Below, piece by piece: positions 1 to 5,526 of a stretch of 6,847 bases of DNA. This DNA comes from an uncultured Verrucomicrobiota bacterium. Lineage in GTDB: Bacteria; Verrucomicrobiota; Kiritimatiellia; RFP12; UBA3636. Where the stretch lies: assembly GCA_946534745.1 (NCBI GenBank), contig CAMNDA010000281.1, forward strand, positions 1-6,847, given 5' to 3'. Position 1 is the stretch's first letter, and each line of letters opens with the position of its first letter. The position numbers were made by a program, and so were the translations under genes. Below the pieces are notes generated by a model. It searched no databases. It saw only the letters and a list, made by a program, of their open reading frames with translations, and was not told where the DNA came from.

Positions 1-722
1 AGCCCCGAGAACGTCTCCGCCCGGCCGCCGACGGCCACGCCCAGCCGCGCCATCTCCGCGACGCCGCGCGTCACGAGCGCCGCGCGGGAGTTGTCGCCGA
101 AGCCGAGGCCGTCGCTCATGCCGACGGCCAGCGCGAGCACGTTCTTCACCGCGCCGCCGAGCTCGACGCCGACCGGGTCGTCCGAGGTGTAGACGCGGAA
201 GCGCGGACCGTTGAAGGCCGCCTGCACGCGCGCGGCGAGCGCCGGGTCGCGCGCCGCCGCGACGACCGCGGTCGGGACGCCGCGCGCGACCTCCTCCGCG
301 TGCGAGGGACCGGAGAGCGCCGCCACCTCCTCCACGCCGAGCGCGCGCGCCGCCGCGACGGAGAGCCGGTCGCCCGTCCCCGCGCAGAACCCCTTCGAGA
401 CGCTCACCGCGACCGCGCCGGGCGCGAGCCGCCCGCGGAAGCGCGCGCACACCGTCTCGTAGAACTGCGACGGCGCCGCGACGACGACGAGCCCCGCGCC
501 CGCGGCCGCCTCGGCCGGGTCGTCCGTGAGCCGCAGCTCGCCGGGGACCGTGACGCCCGGCAGGTACGGGACGTTCTCGCCCCGGGCGCGGATGTCGTCG
601 AGCTCCTCCTTCGAGTGCCCCCAGAGCGCCACGTCGCGCCCCCGGGAGAGAAGCAGCAGCGCGAGGGCCGTGCCCCAGCCGCCGTTGCCGATCACGCAGG
701 CCCTGTTCGGGTCGGTTTCCAT
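1..722 (-). CDS. gpsA: Glycerol-3-phosphate dehydrogenase [NAD(P)+], 3' end cut by window edge
   Basis: Reduces dihydroxyacetone phosphate to sn-glycerol-3-phosphate, the backbone of phospholipids; a soluble cytoplasmic enzyme. The 240 residues seen start METDPNR. They show the dinucleotide-binding glycine motif GNGGWGTALA (residues 12-21), SKGF (109-112), LSGPSHAEEV (136-145) and the catalytic-domain block starting at Lys193, KNVLALAVGMSDGLGFGDN (193-211), followed by LVTRG (216-220). Lys193 fits the conserved catalytic lysine of the family. The family is usually 330-340 residues, so roughly 90-100 C-terminal residues lie beyond base 1. The ATG at 722-720 is preceded by a good ribosome binding site and lies one base after the plsY stop codon (TAG, G, ATG), so the two are probably translationally coupled. 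PlsY consumes acyl-phosphate and the glycerol-3-phosphate made here, which makes the pairing functionally coherent. No frameshift or missing motif is seen. Confidence 0.96.
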   Translation of the reverse strand, partial: METDPNRACVIGNGGWGTALALLLLSRGRDVALWGHSKEELDDIRARGENVPYLPGVTVPGELRLTDDPAEAAAGAGLVVVAAPSQFYETVCARFRGRLAPGAVAVSVSKGFCAGTGDRLSVAAARALGVEEVAALSGPSHAEEVARGVPTAVVAAARDPALAARVQAAFNGPRFRVYTSDDPVGVELGGAVKNVLALAVGMSDGLGFGDNSRAALVTRGVAEMARLGVAVGGRAETFSG

Positions 723-723
723 C

Positions 724-1431
724 CTAGGCTCCCTTCCCCTCCGCCGCCTCGCGCTCGGCGCGCCGCCGCTCGCGCTCGGCGCGCTGCCTCTCCGTGAAGC
801 AGAAGCGGTTCTCGGTTCCGCGCGCGAGGCGCGCGAGGTTCGAGCGGTGCTTGAGGACGACGAGCGCCGCGAGGATCGAGATCGCCGCGCAGACCGCGTT
901 CCAGCCCGCGCCGCCGTCCGCCGGGCGGTCCAGCCACCACGGCGCGGCGCCCACGACGAGCGCCGCGAGGACCGATCCGACCGAGACGTAGCGCGTCGCG
1001 CCGAACACGACGATCCACACCGCGAGGCCGAGCAGCGCCGAGTGCGGCGCGAGGCCGATCGCGAGGCCGAGGCCCGTCGCGACGCCCTTGCCGCCCCTGA
1101 AGCCGAGGAAGACCGGGAACGCGTGGCCGAGCATCACCGCGGCGGCGCACGCGACGAGCGCGCCGAGCGGCGGCGCGCCGGCGCCCGCGCAGGCCCAGAC
1201 GGCCTGCGGTACCACCGCGACGGCGGCGACGCCCTTCGCGACGTCGAGCGCGAAGGTGAACACTCCGAGCTTCTTCCCGAGGGTGCGGAAGACGTTCGTC
1301 GCGCCGATGTTTCCGCTGCCGACGGTGCGGATGTCGACGCCTCGCGTGAGGCCCATCAGGTAGCCGAACGGGATCGAGCCCGCGAGGTACGCGAGCGCGG
1401 CGGAGAGGGCGGAGAGGACGCAGGCGTTCAC
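724..1431 (-). CDS. plsY: Glycerol-3-phosphate acyltransferase PlsY (acyl-phosphate dependent)
   Basis: Integral inner-membrane enzyme that moves an acyl group from acyl-phosphate (made by PlsX, not in this window) to glycerol-3-phosphate, giving lysophosphatidic acid. The 235-residue product contains the family's three signature regions: GSIPFGYL (18-25) leading into GSGNIGATN (38-46), the glycine-rich GHAFPVFLGFRGGKGVAT (102-119), and KHRSNLARLARGTENR (194-209). Hydrophobic stretches at about 4-27, 55-80, 88-110, 122-145, 148-166 and 178-193 fit a multi-pass membrane protein. I chose the GTG at 1431-1429 because the homology begins right there and AAGGAG precedes it. An in-frame ATG at 1674 would add 81 Arg/Pro-rich residues overlapping def, with no family similarity. 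The GTG overlaps the def stop codon (GTGA). The protein is longer than the usual ~200 residues because of a highly charged Arg/Glu tail (about 214-233), described in the findings. Confidence 0.96.
   Translation of the reverse strand: MNACVLSALSAALAYLAGSIPFGYLMGLTRGVDIRTVGSGNIGATNVFRTLGKKLGVFTFALDVAKGVAAVAVVPQAVWACAGAGAPPLGALVACAAAVMLGHAFPVFLGFRGGKGVATGLGLAIGLAPHSALLGLAVWIVVFGATRYVSVGSVLAALVVGAAPWWLDRPADGGAGWNAVCAAISILAALVVLKHRSNLARLARGTENRFCFTERQRAERERRRAEREAAEGKGA
729..737 (-). promoter_or_regulatory. Ribosome binding site of gpsA
   Basis: Minus-strand GGAAGGGAG lies six bases before the gpsA ATG, inside the last codons of plsY. It supports 722 as the gpsA start and ribosome loading coupled to plsY. 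Confidence 0.7.
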
Positions 1432-1967
1432 GGGGACTCCTTCTCCGTCTCGCGGCGGAGCCGGGCGAGCTTGCCCTTGAGGAGCAGCTGCTGCGTCGGG
1501 GAGGCGCGCTCCACGAACACGACGCCCGCGAGGTGGTCGGTCTCGTGCTGCACGGCGCGCGCGAGCAGGCCGTGGACGCGCGCGGAGTAGTGCTTGCCGT
1601 CCTCGCCGGTCCAGTCGACCGTCACCGAGCGGGCGCGCGTCACCTGCGCCGAAATCCCGGGGAAGCTCAGGCACCCCTCGCTCCCGCGCTGCGTCCCCTC
1701 GGGGGCGGAGACCACGGGGTTGAAGAGGATCATCGGCATCTTCACGCCGGCGTTGAGGGGCGCGTCCCTGCCCTGCGCGTCCGGCGGGACGTCGATCACG
1801 CAGAGCGACTCGGTGCGCCCGACCTGCTCCGCGGCGAGGCCGACGCCGTCGGCCGCGTACATCGCGTCGAGCATCTCGTGCGCGAGGGCGCGCAGCTCGG
1901 GCGTGACCTCCCCGACCGGCGTCGCCGGCTTCCTGAGGACGGGGCTTCCGTACTTGACGATGTCCAT
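1428..1967 (-). CDS. def: Peptide deformylase
   Basis: Metalloenzyme that removes the N-formyl group from nascent proteins at the ribosome exit. The 179-residue product has all three family motifs: GVGLAAEQ (41-48; GxGLAAxQ), EGCLS (97-101) with metal ligand Cys99, and QHETDHLAG (140-148) with ligands His141 and His145 and catalytic Glu142. The length is normal for bacterial deformylases. The ATG at 1967 begins MDIVKYGSPVLRKPA, the typical N-terminus. It lies six bases after the parB stop, with only a weak purine stretch (GAACGAG) upstream, so it probably depends on ribosomes finishing parB. Its stop codon overlaps the plsY start (GTGA). The methionyl-tRNA formyltransferase gene fmt, a common neighbour of def, is absent from this window. 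The short charged tail (RRETEKESP) is unremarkable. Confidence 0.97.
   Translation of the reverse strand: MDIVKYGSPVLRKPATPVGEVTPELRALAHEMLDAMYAADGVGLAAEQVGRTESLCVIDVPPDAQGRDAPLNAGVKMPMILFNPVVSAPEGTQRGSEGCLSFPGISAQVTRARSVTVDWTGEDGKHYSARVHGLLARAVQHETDHLAGVVFVERASPTQQLLLKGKLARLRRETEKESP
1437..1442 (-). promoter_or_regulatory. Ribosome binding site that fixes the plsY GTG start
   Basis: Minus-strand AAGGAG lies five bases before the GTG at 1431, within the last codons of def. It favours this start over the upstream in-frame ATG at 1674. Confidence 0.65.
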
Positions 1968-1973
1968 GGCGCG

Positions 1974-3011
1974 CTACTCGTTCACGTCGATCCCGAGCAG
2001 CTCGAGGACGCGCGTGAGGTCGTCGTTGTCGAAGAACCCGATCTCGATCTTCCCGCGGCCGTGGCGGCCGTTGGCGTAGGTGACCGAGGGCTCGAGACGG
2101 ACGGAGGTGGCGAAGCGCGCGGCGAGCTTGTCGAGGAGCGTGCGGAGGTAGTCCGGCGGGATGTCGGACCGCGGCGCCGCGGGCTTGCGCGCGGGCGCGG
2201 CGAGGCGCGCCTGGACGCGGCGCTCGAGCGTGCGGACGGTCGTCCCCTCCGTGAGGCAGAGGCGCGCCAGCTCGACGCGGTCCGCCTCGCGCGGGAGCGA
2301 GAGCAGGACCTTCGCGTGGCCGGTCGAGAGCAGGCCCGAGCCGACCATCTGCTTCACCTCGTCCGGCAGCTCCAGCAGGCGCAGCGCGTTGGCGACGGAC
2401 GCGCGGGCCTTGCCGACGCGCTCGGCGATGTCCGCCTGCGTGAGCTTGAACTCCTCCGCGAGCGACTTGTAGCCCTCGGCCTCCTCGATCGCGTTGAGGT
2501 CCTCGCGCTGGAGGTTCTCGACGAGGGCGAGCTCGGCGGCGTCGCGGTCGAGCGCCTCGATGACGAGGACGGGGACGGTCTTCAGGCCGAGCAGCCCCGC
2601 GGCGCGGAAGCGGCGCTCGCCGCCGATGAGCTCGAAGAAGCCGTCCTTGCGGCGGCAGACGAGCGGCTGGATGATGCCGTGGGCCCTGATCGACTCGGCC
2701 AGCTCCTTCAGCGCCTCCTCGTCGAAGACCGTGCGCGGCTGGAACGGGCTGCGCCGGACGAGCTCGACGGCAACCTCGATCACGCCGCGCGCGGGCTCTT
2801 CGGGCGCCGGCGCCGCGGCGGCGGGCTTCGCGGCGGGCGCGGGCGTCTCGGCGACGACGGCGACGTTGCGCGTCGCCTCGCGCCCGATGAGCGCGTCGAG
2901 GCCGCGGCCGAGGCCGCCGAGCTTCTGCGGCTTCCTCGCGCCGGCCGCGAGCGGGACCTTGGGCGCGGGCTTCTTCGCGGGGGACTTCTTCGGAGTGGGC
3001 TTCTTTTTCAT
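1974..3011 (-). CDS. parB: Chromosome-partitioning protein ParB (Spo0J-like, CTP-dependent DNA clamp)
   Basis: Binds parS sites near the origin, spreads as a CTP-driven sliding clamp, recruits SMC and works with ParA in segregation. The 345 residues show a Lys/Pro/Ala-rich N-tail (1-29), the typical LGGLGRGLDALIG (31-43), a low-complexity Ala/Pro linker (about 52-75), PFQPR (89-93), the CTP-binding motif GERRFRA (131-137), ENLQREDLNAIEEAEGY (165-181), a helix-turn-helix region starting TQADIAERVGKA (191-202), STGHAKVLL (229-237) and a C-terminal dimerisation region (about 284-345). All core motifs are intact. I chose the ATG at 3011; the frame is open upstream but only as an overlap into the kinase gene. 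No parA lies beside it: the gene upstream is a sugar kinase. No clear Shine-Dalgarno sequence precedes the start, where a heptamer repeat array sits instead. I see no match to the parS consensus TGTTTCACGTGAAACA in the window. Confidence 0.97.
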   Translation of the reverse strand: MKKKPTPKKSPAKKPAPKVPLAAGARKPQKLGGLGRGLDALIGREATRNVAVVAETPAPAAKPAAAAPAPEEPARGVIEVAVELVRRSPFQPRTVFDEEALKELAESIRAHGIIQPLVCRRKDGFFELIGGERRFRAAGLLGLKTVPVLVIEALDRDAAELALVENLQREDLNAIEEAEGYKSLAEEFKLTQADIAERVGKARASVANALRLLELPDEVKQMVGSGLLSTGHAKVLLSLPREADRVELARLCLTEGTTVRTLERRVQARLAAPARKPAAPRSDIPPDYLRTLLDKLAARFATSVRLEPSVTYANGRHGRGKIEIGFFDNDDLTRVLELLGIDVNE

Positions 3012-3015
3012 ACGG

Positions 3016-3057
3016 ATGAATGCCGAATGCTGAATGCTGAATGACGAGCGATGAATG
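3016..3057. repeat. Tandem heptamer array A, six units, between the kinase gene and parB
   Basis: Six contiguous 7-bp units read on the plus strand: ATGAATG at 3016, CCGAATG at 3023, CTGAATG at 3030 and 3037, ACGAGCG at 3044, ATGAATG at 3051. The common pattern is [A/C][C/T]GA[A/G][T/C]G. The array fills most of the 55-base gap and ends four bases before the parB start codon. It is less GC-rich than the flanking genes. It has no inverted-repeat structure that would make a terminator hairpin. Function unknown. Confidence 0.85.
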
Positions 3058-3066
3058 GCAGGCGGG

Positions 3067-4074
3067 TCAGGGCTCCGCCGGGGCGACGTGGGGGCGGAGG
3101 ACCTTGACCTTGAGCTTGCCGAGCGCGGCCTCGAGGCGGGCGAAGGTGTCGTCGTCCGGGCAGACGCCCACGATGGCGCCGCCGGAGCCGGTGAACTTGG
3201 CGCTCGCGCCGCAGGAGCGCGCGACGGCGACCATGCGCTTGTTCTCCTCCGAGACGTGCGAGACCTCAACGCGCTTGTCGAAGTTGGCGTCCATCAGTTC
3301 GGAGAGGCGCTTGTGGTCGCCGCGCTCGAGGCAGCCGCGCGCCTCCTCGGTGATGTCCGCCCAGAACCGCATCGCGTCCACGACCGCCTTGTCGCCCGCG
3401 TTGTAGCGCGCCTTGAGGCTGTTGTGGTAGACGCTGGAGGCCTCGGAGAGGTCGGTGCGGTAGGCGACGTAGAGCGGCGGCAGGAGCGCCGGGTCGAGCG
3501 GGACGTAGTCGCCCCAGCCGCGGCCCTCGAGGAGCTTGCGGTCGAAGTCCATGTAGACGAGGCCGCCGTAGATCTGGATCACGCGGTCCTGCAGGCCGGC
3601 GGCGATGCCGAGCTCCTGTTCCTCGGTCGCGCGGACGATGTTCGCCAGCTCCGGCTTCGGGATCGTGACGCCGTAGAACGACATGAGCGCGCGGTAGGCG
3701 GCCGTGACGATCGCGGAGGAGCCCGCCATGCCGACGAGGCCCGGGATCGTGGACTCGGAGCGGATCGTGAAGTTGCGGCGATCGAGCGTGATGCCGTTCT
3801 TCTGGGCGTAGGCGTGGAACGTCTTGATCGCGGCCTTGAGCAGTCGCACGCCGCCGTAGTAGCCGAAGAGGCTCACGTCCTGGACGAGGGCGTCGAGAGA
3901 GTCGTAGCGCAGGCCGTCGCGGCGCGTCGGCAGGATCGTGAGGTCCGGCGACTCCCAGAGCGTCACCTCGGCCCTGAAGTCCGAGAAGGCGAAGGAGATG
4001 GTCTTGCCGAAGTAGCCGTCGGACGGGTTGCCGATCAGGGCGGCGCGGGCGGGGGCGGACGTGCGGATGATCAT
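3067..4074 (-). CDS. GHMP-family sugar kinase, glucuronokinase-like
   Basis: Probably phosphorylates D-glucuronate at C1 with ATP, giving glucuronate-1-phosphate for UDP-glucuronate synthesis. The 335 residues carry GHMP kinase motifs: IGNPSDGYFGKTISF (14-28) at the N-terminus, the ATP loop GLVGMAGSSAIVTA (112-125), GLQDR (160-164) with a candidate catalytic Asp163, and the C-terminal KFTGSGGAIVGVC (293-305). The phrases LxGNPSDxYFGxTIS, GYYGGVRLL (71-79), QELGIAAGLQDRV (153-165) and YGGLVYMDF (169-177) closely match my memory of plant glucuronokinase (GlcAK); that comparison was not run. GHMP membership is near certain, the substrate less so: galacturonate or another sugar acid is possible. 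The ATG at 4074 starts directly before the conserved region. The gene lies 60 bases after the hexokinase gene and 55 before parB, both gaps holding heptamer repeats. No clear Shine-Dalgarno sequence is present. Confidence 0.85.
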   Translation of the reverse strand: MIIRTSAPARAALIGNPSDGYFGKTISFAFSDFRAEVTLWESPDLTILPTRRDGLRYDSLDALVQDVSLFGYYGGVRLLKAAIKTFHAYAQKNGITLDRRNFTIRSESTIPGLVGMAGSSAIVTAAYRALMSFYGVTIPKPELANIVRATEEQELGIAAGLQDRVIQIYGGLVYMDFDRKLLEGRGWGDYVPLDPALLPPLYVAYRTDLSEASSVYHNSLKARYNAGDKAVVDAMRFWADITEEARGCLERGDHKRLSELMDANFDKRVEVSHVSEENKRMVAVARSCGASAKFTGSGGAIVGVCPDDDTFARLEAALGKLKVKVLRPHVAPAEP

Positions 4075-4083
4075 CGGGAAGCG

Positions 4084-4118
4084 ACGAGTGACGAGTGACG
4101 AGTGACGAGCGACGAGTG
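4084..4118. repeat. Tandem heptamer array B, five units, between the hexokinase and kinase genes
   Basis: Five contiguous 7-bp units on the plus strand: ACGAGTG at 4084, 4091, 4098 and 4112, and ACGAGCG at 4105. A degenerate unit (GCGGGAG) follows at 4119. The array occupies most of the 60-base gap and ends nine bases before the kinase ATG. The unit ACGAGCG is identical to one unit of the array at 3016-3057, so both arrays belong to one repeat family. There is no palindrome. Confidence 0.88.
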
Positions 4119-4134
4119 GCGGGAGACGGGGGCG

Positions 4135-5427
4135 CTAGGCGATGAGGCCGGCGACGGCGGAGCCGATCATCGGCGCGTCCTCGACGAAGACGGTGTCGAA
4201 GAAGACGCCGCGCGCGCCGAGGATGTCGCGCAGGCCCTGCTCGACGCGGCTCTTGAACATCGCGGTGCGGGTCTTGTAGTAGGTCGAGCCGTCGATCGTC
4301 ACGCAGACCGGGTGGAGCGGGTCGCGCCCCTCGCCCGTGCGGAGCACGGCGGCGGAGACGTTCACCGCGGTGAGCGCGGCGGCGCGCAGGAAGAGCGGCT
4401 CGCCGACGGCCATGAGCGTGCGGCGGTCGTCCTCCGTGAACGGGATCGCGGCGAGCGCGCCGGTCGCGAGGAACGGGTTCGCGACGAAGTCGTCGAAGTC
4501 CTTCGTGGAGAGCGCGTCGAGCTTGAGGAGCGCGGCGGCGGCGGCCGGGGAGAAGAGGCCGTCCTCCGCGGCGGCGCGGAGCGCCTCGAGGCCGACGTCG
4601 CCGATGTAGGCGCCGGAGATCATCTTCTCGAAGAGGCCCTCGTCGGGGTTCTTCCAGCGCCTGGCCGCGCAGCGGTCGAAGTCGGAGCGCGGGGCGCCGT
4701 CGAACGCGCCGCTCTCGACGTTCACGATCATCGAGCCGGCGGGATCGAGGCCGGGGACCTTGGCGATGCGGGCGTTGCGCTCGATGTAGGCGATGTTGGT
4801 GCCGGTGCCGAGGATGAAGCCGACGTAGGACGAGTAGCGGCGGGCGAGGCCGGCGGTCTTGCCGGCGAGGAGCGTCGCGGTGGTGTCGTTGAGGACGCGC
4901 AGCGCGAGGCGGCGGCCGGTCTTCGCGAAGAGCGCCTCGGAGATGCGGGAGCCGACCTTCTCGCCGACGACCTCGGGCGCGTCGATCTGCTTGGACCAGC
5001 GAATGAGGCGGCCGTCGAGGTCCGGGAAGATCTCGGTCGGGTAGGAGAAGCAGAAGCCGGCGGCGTCCGAGCGCTGGCAGACGGGCTCGAGGAAGCCGGC
5101 GAACGTGTCGAAGAAGTCCTTGGCGGAGAGCGGGGCGCCGTCCGCGCCGGGCATCCTGTACTTGCGGAAGTCCTCCACGCGGGCCTTGCCGGCCTTGTCG
5201 AACCAGACGACGGCGACGCGCAGGTTGGTGCCGCCGGCGTCGAGGACGACGACGGGCGTGTCGGTCGGCACCTCGCGCGAGGAGTCGACGTAGGCGGGGA
5301 GCATCGCGAGCGAGGAGGGGCGGGCGGCGAGGCCCTCGTCCATCTGGCGGTCGAACTCGGCCAGGAGCGCGCCGGCGTCGACGCTGGCGGAGAAGTCGTG
5401 CTTGCGGAAGAACGCTTCGAGGTTCAT
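4135..5427 (-). CDS. Hexokinase of the eukaryotic-type hexokinase family
   Basis: Cytoplasmic ATP-dependent kinase, most likely hexose to hexose-6-phosphate. The 430-residue product has the two-domain hexokinase layout, not the short bacterial ROK/Glk type. It shows LPAYV (43-47), the phosphate-binding LDAGGTNLRV (62-71), FCFSYP (125-130), WSKQ (144-147), LNDTTATLLAG (179-189) with catalytic base Asp181, GTGTN (207-211), VNVESGAF (235-242) with Glu238, FEKMISGAYIG (266-276) with Glu267, and IDGSTYYK (378-385). From memory of glucokinase, the sugar contacts Ser, Lys, Asn-Asp and both Glu are all kept; the usual Trp after the first Glu (MEWGAF) is Ser here, and the Thr before Lys is Ser. Its length matches one catalytic unit (about 450 residues). 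The ATG at 5427 has ACGGAG nine bases upstream and a good promoter, making this the first gene of the minus-strand run. Glucose is the default substrate; fructose or mannose cannot be excluded. Confidence 0.93.
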   Translation of the reverse strand: MNLEAFFRKHDFSASVDAGALLAEFDRQMDEGLAARPSSLAMLPAYVDSSREVPTDTPVVVLDAGGTNLRVAVVWFDKAGKARVEDFRKYRMPGADGAPLSAKDFFDTFAGFLEPVCQRSDAAGFCFSYPTEIFPDLDGRLIRWSKQIDAPEVVGEKVGSRISEALFAKTGRRLALRVLNDTTATLLAGKTAGLARRYSSYVGFILGTGTNIAYIERNARIAKVPGLDPAGSMIVNVESGAFDGAPRSDFDRCAARRWKNPDEGLFEKMISGAYIGDVGLEALRAAAEDGLFSPAAAAALLKLDALSTKDFDDFVANPFLATGALAAIPFTEDDRRTLMAVGEPLFLRAAALTAVNVSAAVLRTGEGRDPLHPVCVTIDGSTYYKTRTAMFKSRVEQGLRDILGARGVFFDTVFVEDAPMIGSAVAGLIA

Positions 5428-5436
5428 GCGGGTGGT

Positions 5437-5442
5437 CTCCGT
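5437..5442 (-). promoter_or_regulatory. Ribosome binding site of the hexokinase gene
   Basis: Minus-strand ACGGAG lies nine bases before the ATG at 5427, inside a short predicted leader of about 23 bases. It supports this start; the open frame continues far upstream but only as a shadow of the opposite-strand epimerase gene. Confidence 0.65.
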
Positions 5443-5456
5443 TTCGGATGCGCGGG

Positions 5457-5485
5457 ATTCTACACGAAGCGTGCCCGATTCGCAA
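5457..5485 (-). promoter_or_regulatory. Predicted sigma70-type promoter for the hexokinase gene and the genes behind it
   Basis: On the minus strand, -35 TTGCGA (5485-5480), a 17-base spacer and -10 TAGAAT (5462-5457). Predicted transcription start near 5450, leaving a leader of about 23 bases before the ATG at 5427. This is the only clear promoter I see for the six-gene minus-strand run. Prediction by consensus only. Confidence 0.7.
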
Positions 5486-5490
5486 CGCGT

Positions 5491-5519
5491 TTGCCGCGCG
5501 CGCGGGCTTCTGGTAGAAT
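5491..5519 (+). promoter_or_regulatory. Predicted extended -10 sigma70-type promoter for the epimerase gene
   Basis: On the plus strand, -35 TTGCCG (5491-5496), a 17-base spacer and -10 TAGAAT (5514-5519), preceded by TGG (5511-5513), which gives an extended -10 element. The expected transcription start, six to eight bases after the -10, falls at 5525-5527, on or next to the ATG at 5527. The transcript is therefore predicted to be leaderless. Confidence 0.72.
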
Positions 5520-5526
5520 CGTGCGC

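Noticed and set aside
1432..1674. Extended PlsY N-terminus starting at an ATG at 1674
   Set aside because: The extra 81 residues are an Arg/Pro-rich out-of-frame reading of def; the GTG at 1431 has a good ribosome binding site and begins the conserved PlsY sequence.
1981..1990. Possible half parS site (TTCACGT) near the parB 3' end
   Set aside because: Only part of the 16-bp palindrome is matched and it is explained by coding sequence (the VNE codons at the end of ParB).
1533..3044. Long plus-strand open frame antisense to def and parB
   Set aside because: The def and parB proteins read with every family motif intact on the other strand; the antisense product is Arg/Glu/Ala/Leu-rich with no recognisable domain.
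3012..3066. Intrinsic terminator between the kinase gene and parB
   Set aside because: No hairpin followed by a T run is visible on the minus strand; the repeats are direct, not inverted. The T-rich bases at 3004-3008 on the plus strand are the Lys codons that start parB.
3055..4098. Plus-strand open frame antisense to the whole GHMP kinase gene
   Set aside because: Same composition-driven shadow; it has no motif and begins and ends in the heptamer repeat gaps.
3016..4118. CRISPR array or mobile element ends suggested by repeats in two adjacent gaps
   Set aside because: Units are 7 bp, directly abutting without spacers, no cas gene or transposase is present, and no target-site duplication or terminal inverted repeat is seen.
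3266..5485. Minus-strand open frame of about 740 codons across the hexokinase and kinase genes
   Set aside because: It is a shifted frame of two genes with intact family motifs, and its product is almost entirely Arg, Pro, Gly and Ala.
4102..5526. Long plus-strand open frame running upstream of and in frame with the epimerase
   Set aside because: It lies antisense to the hexokinase gene, its translation is a low-complexity mix of Gly, Ala, Glu, Arg and Val with no motif, and the true epimerase start at 5527 has its own promoter. It is open only because of high GC and codon bias.
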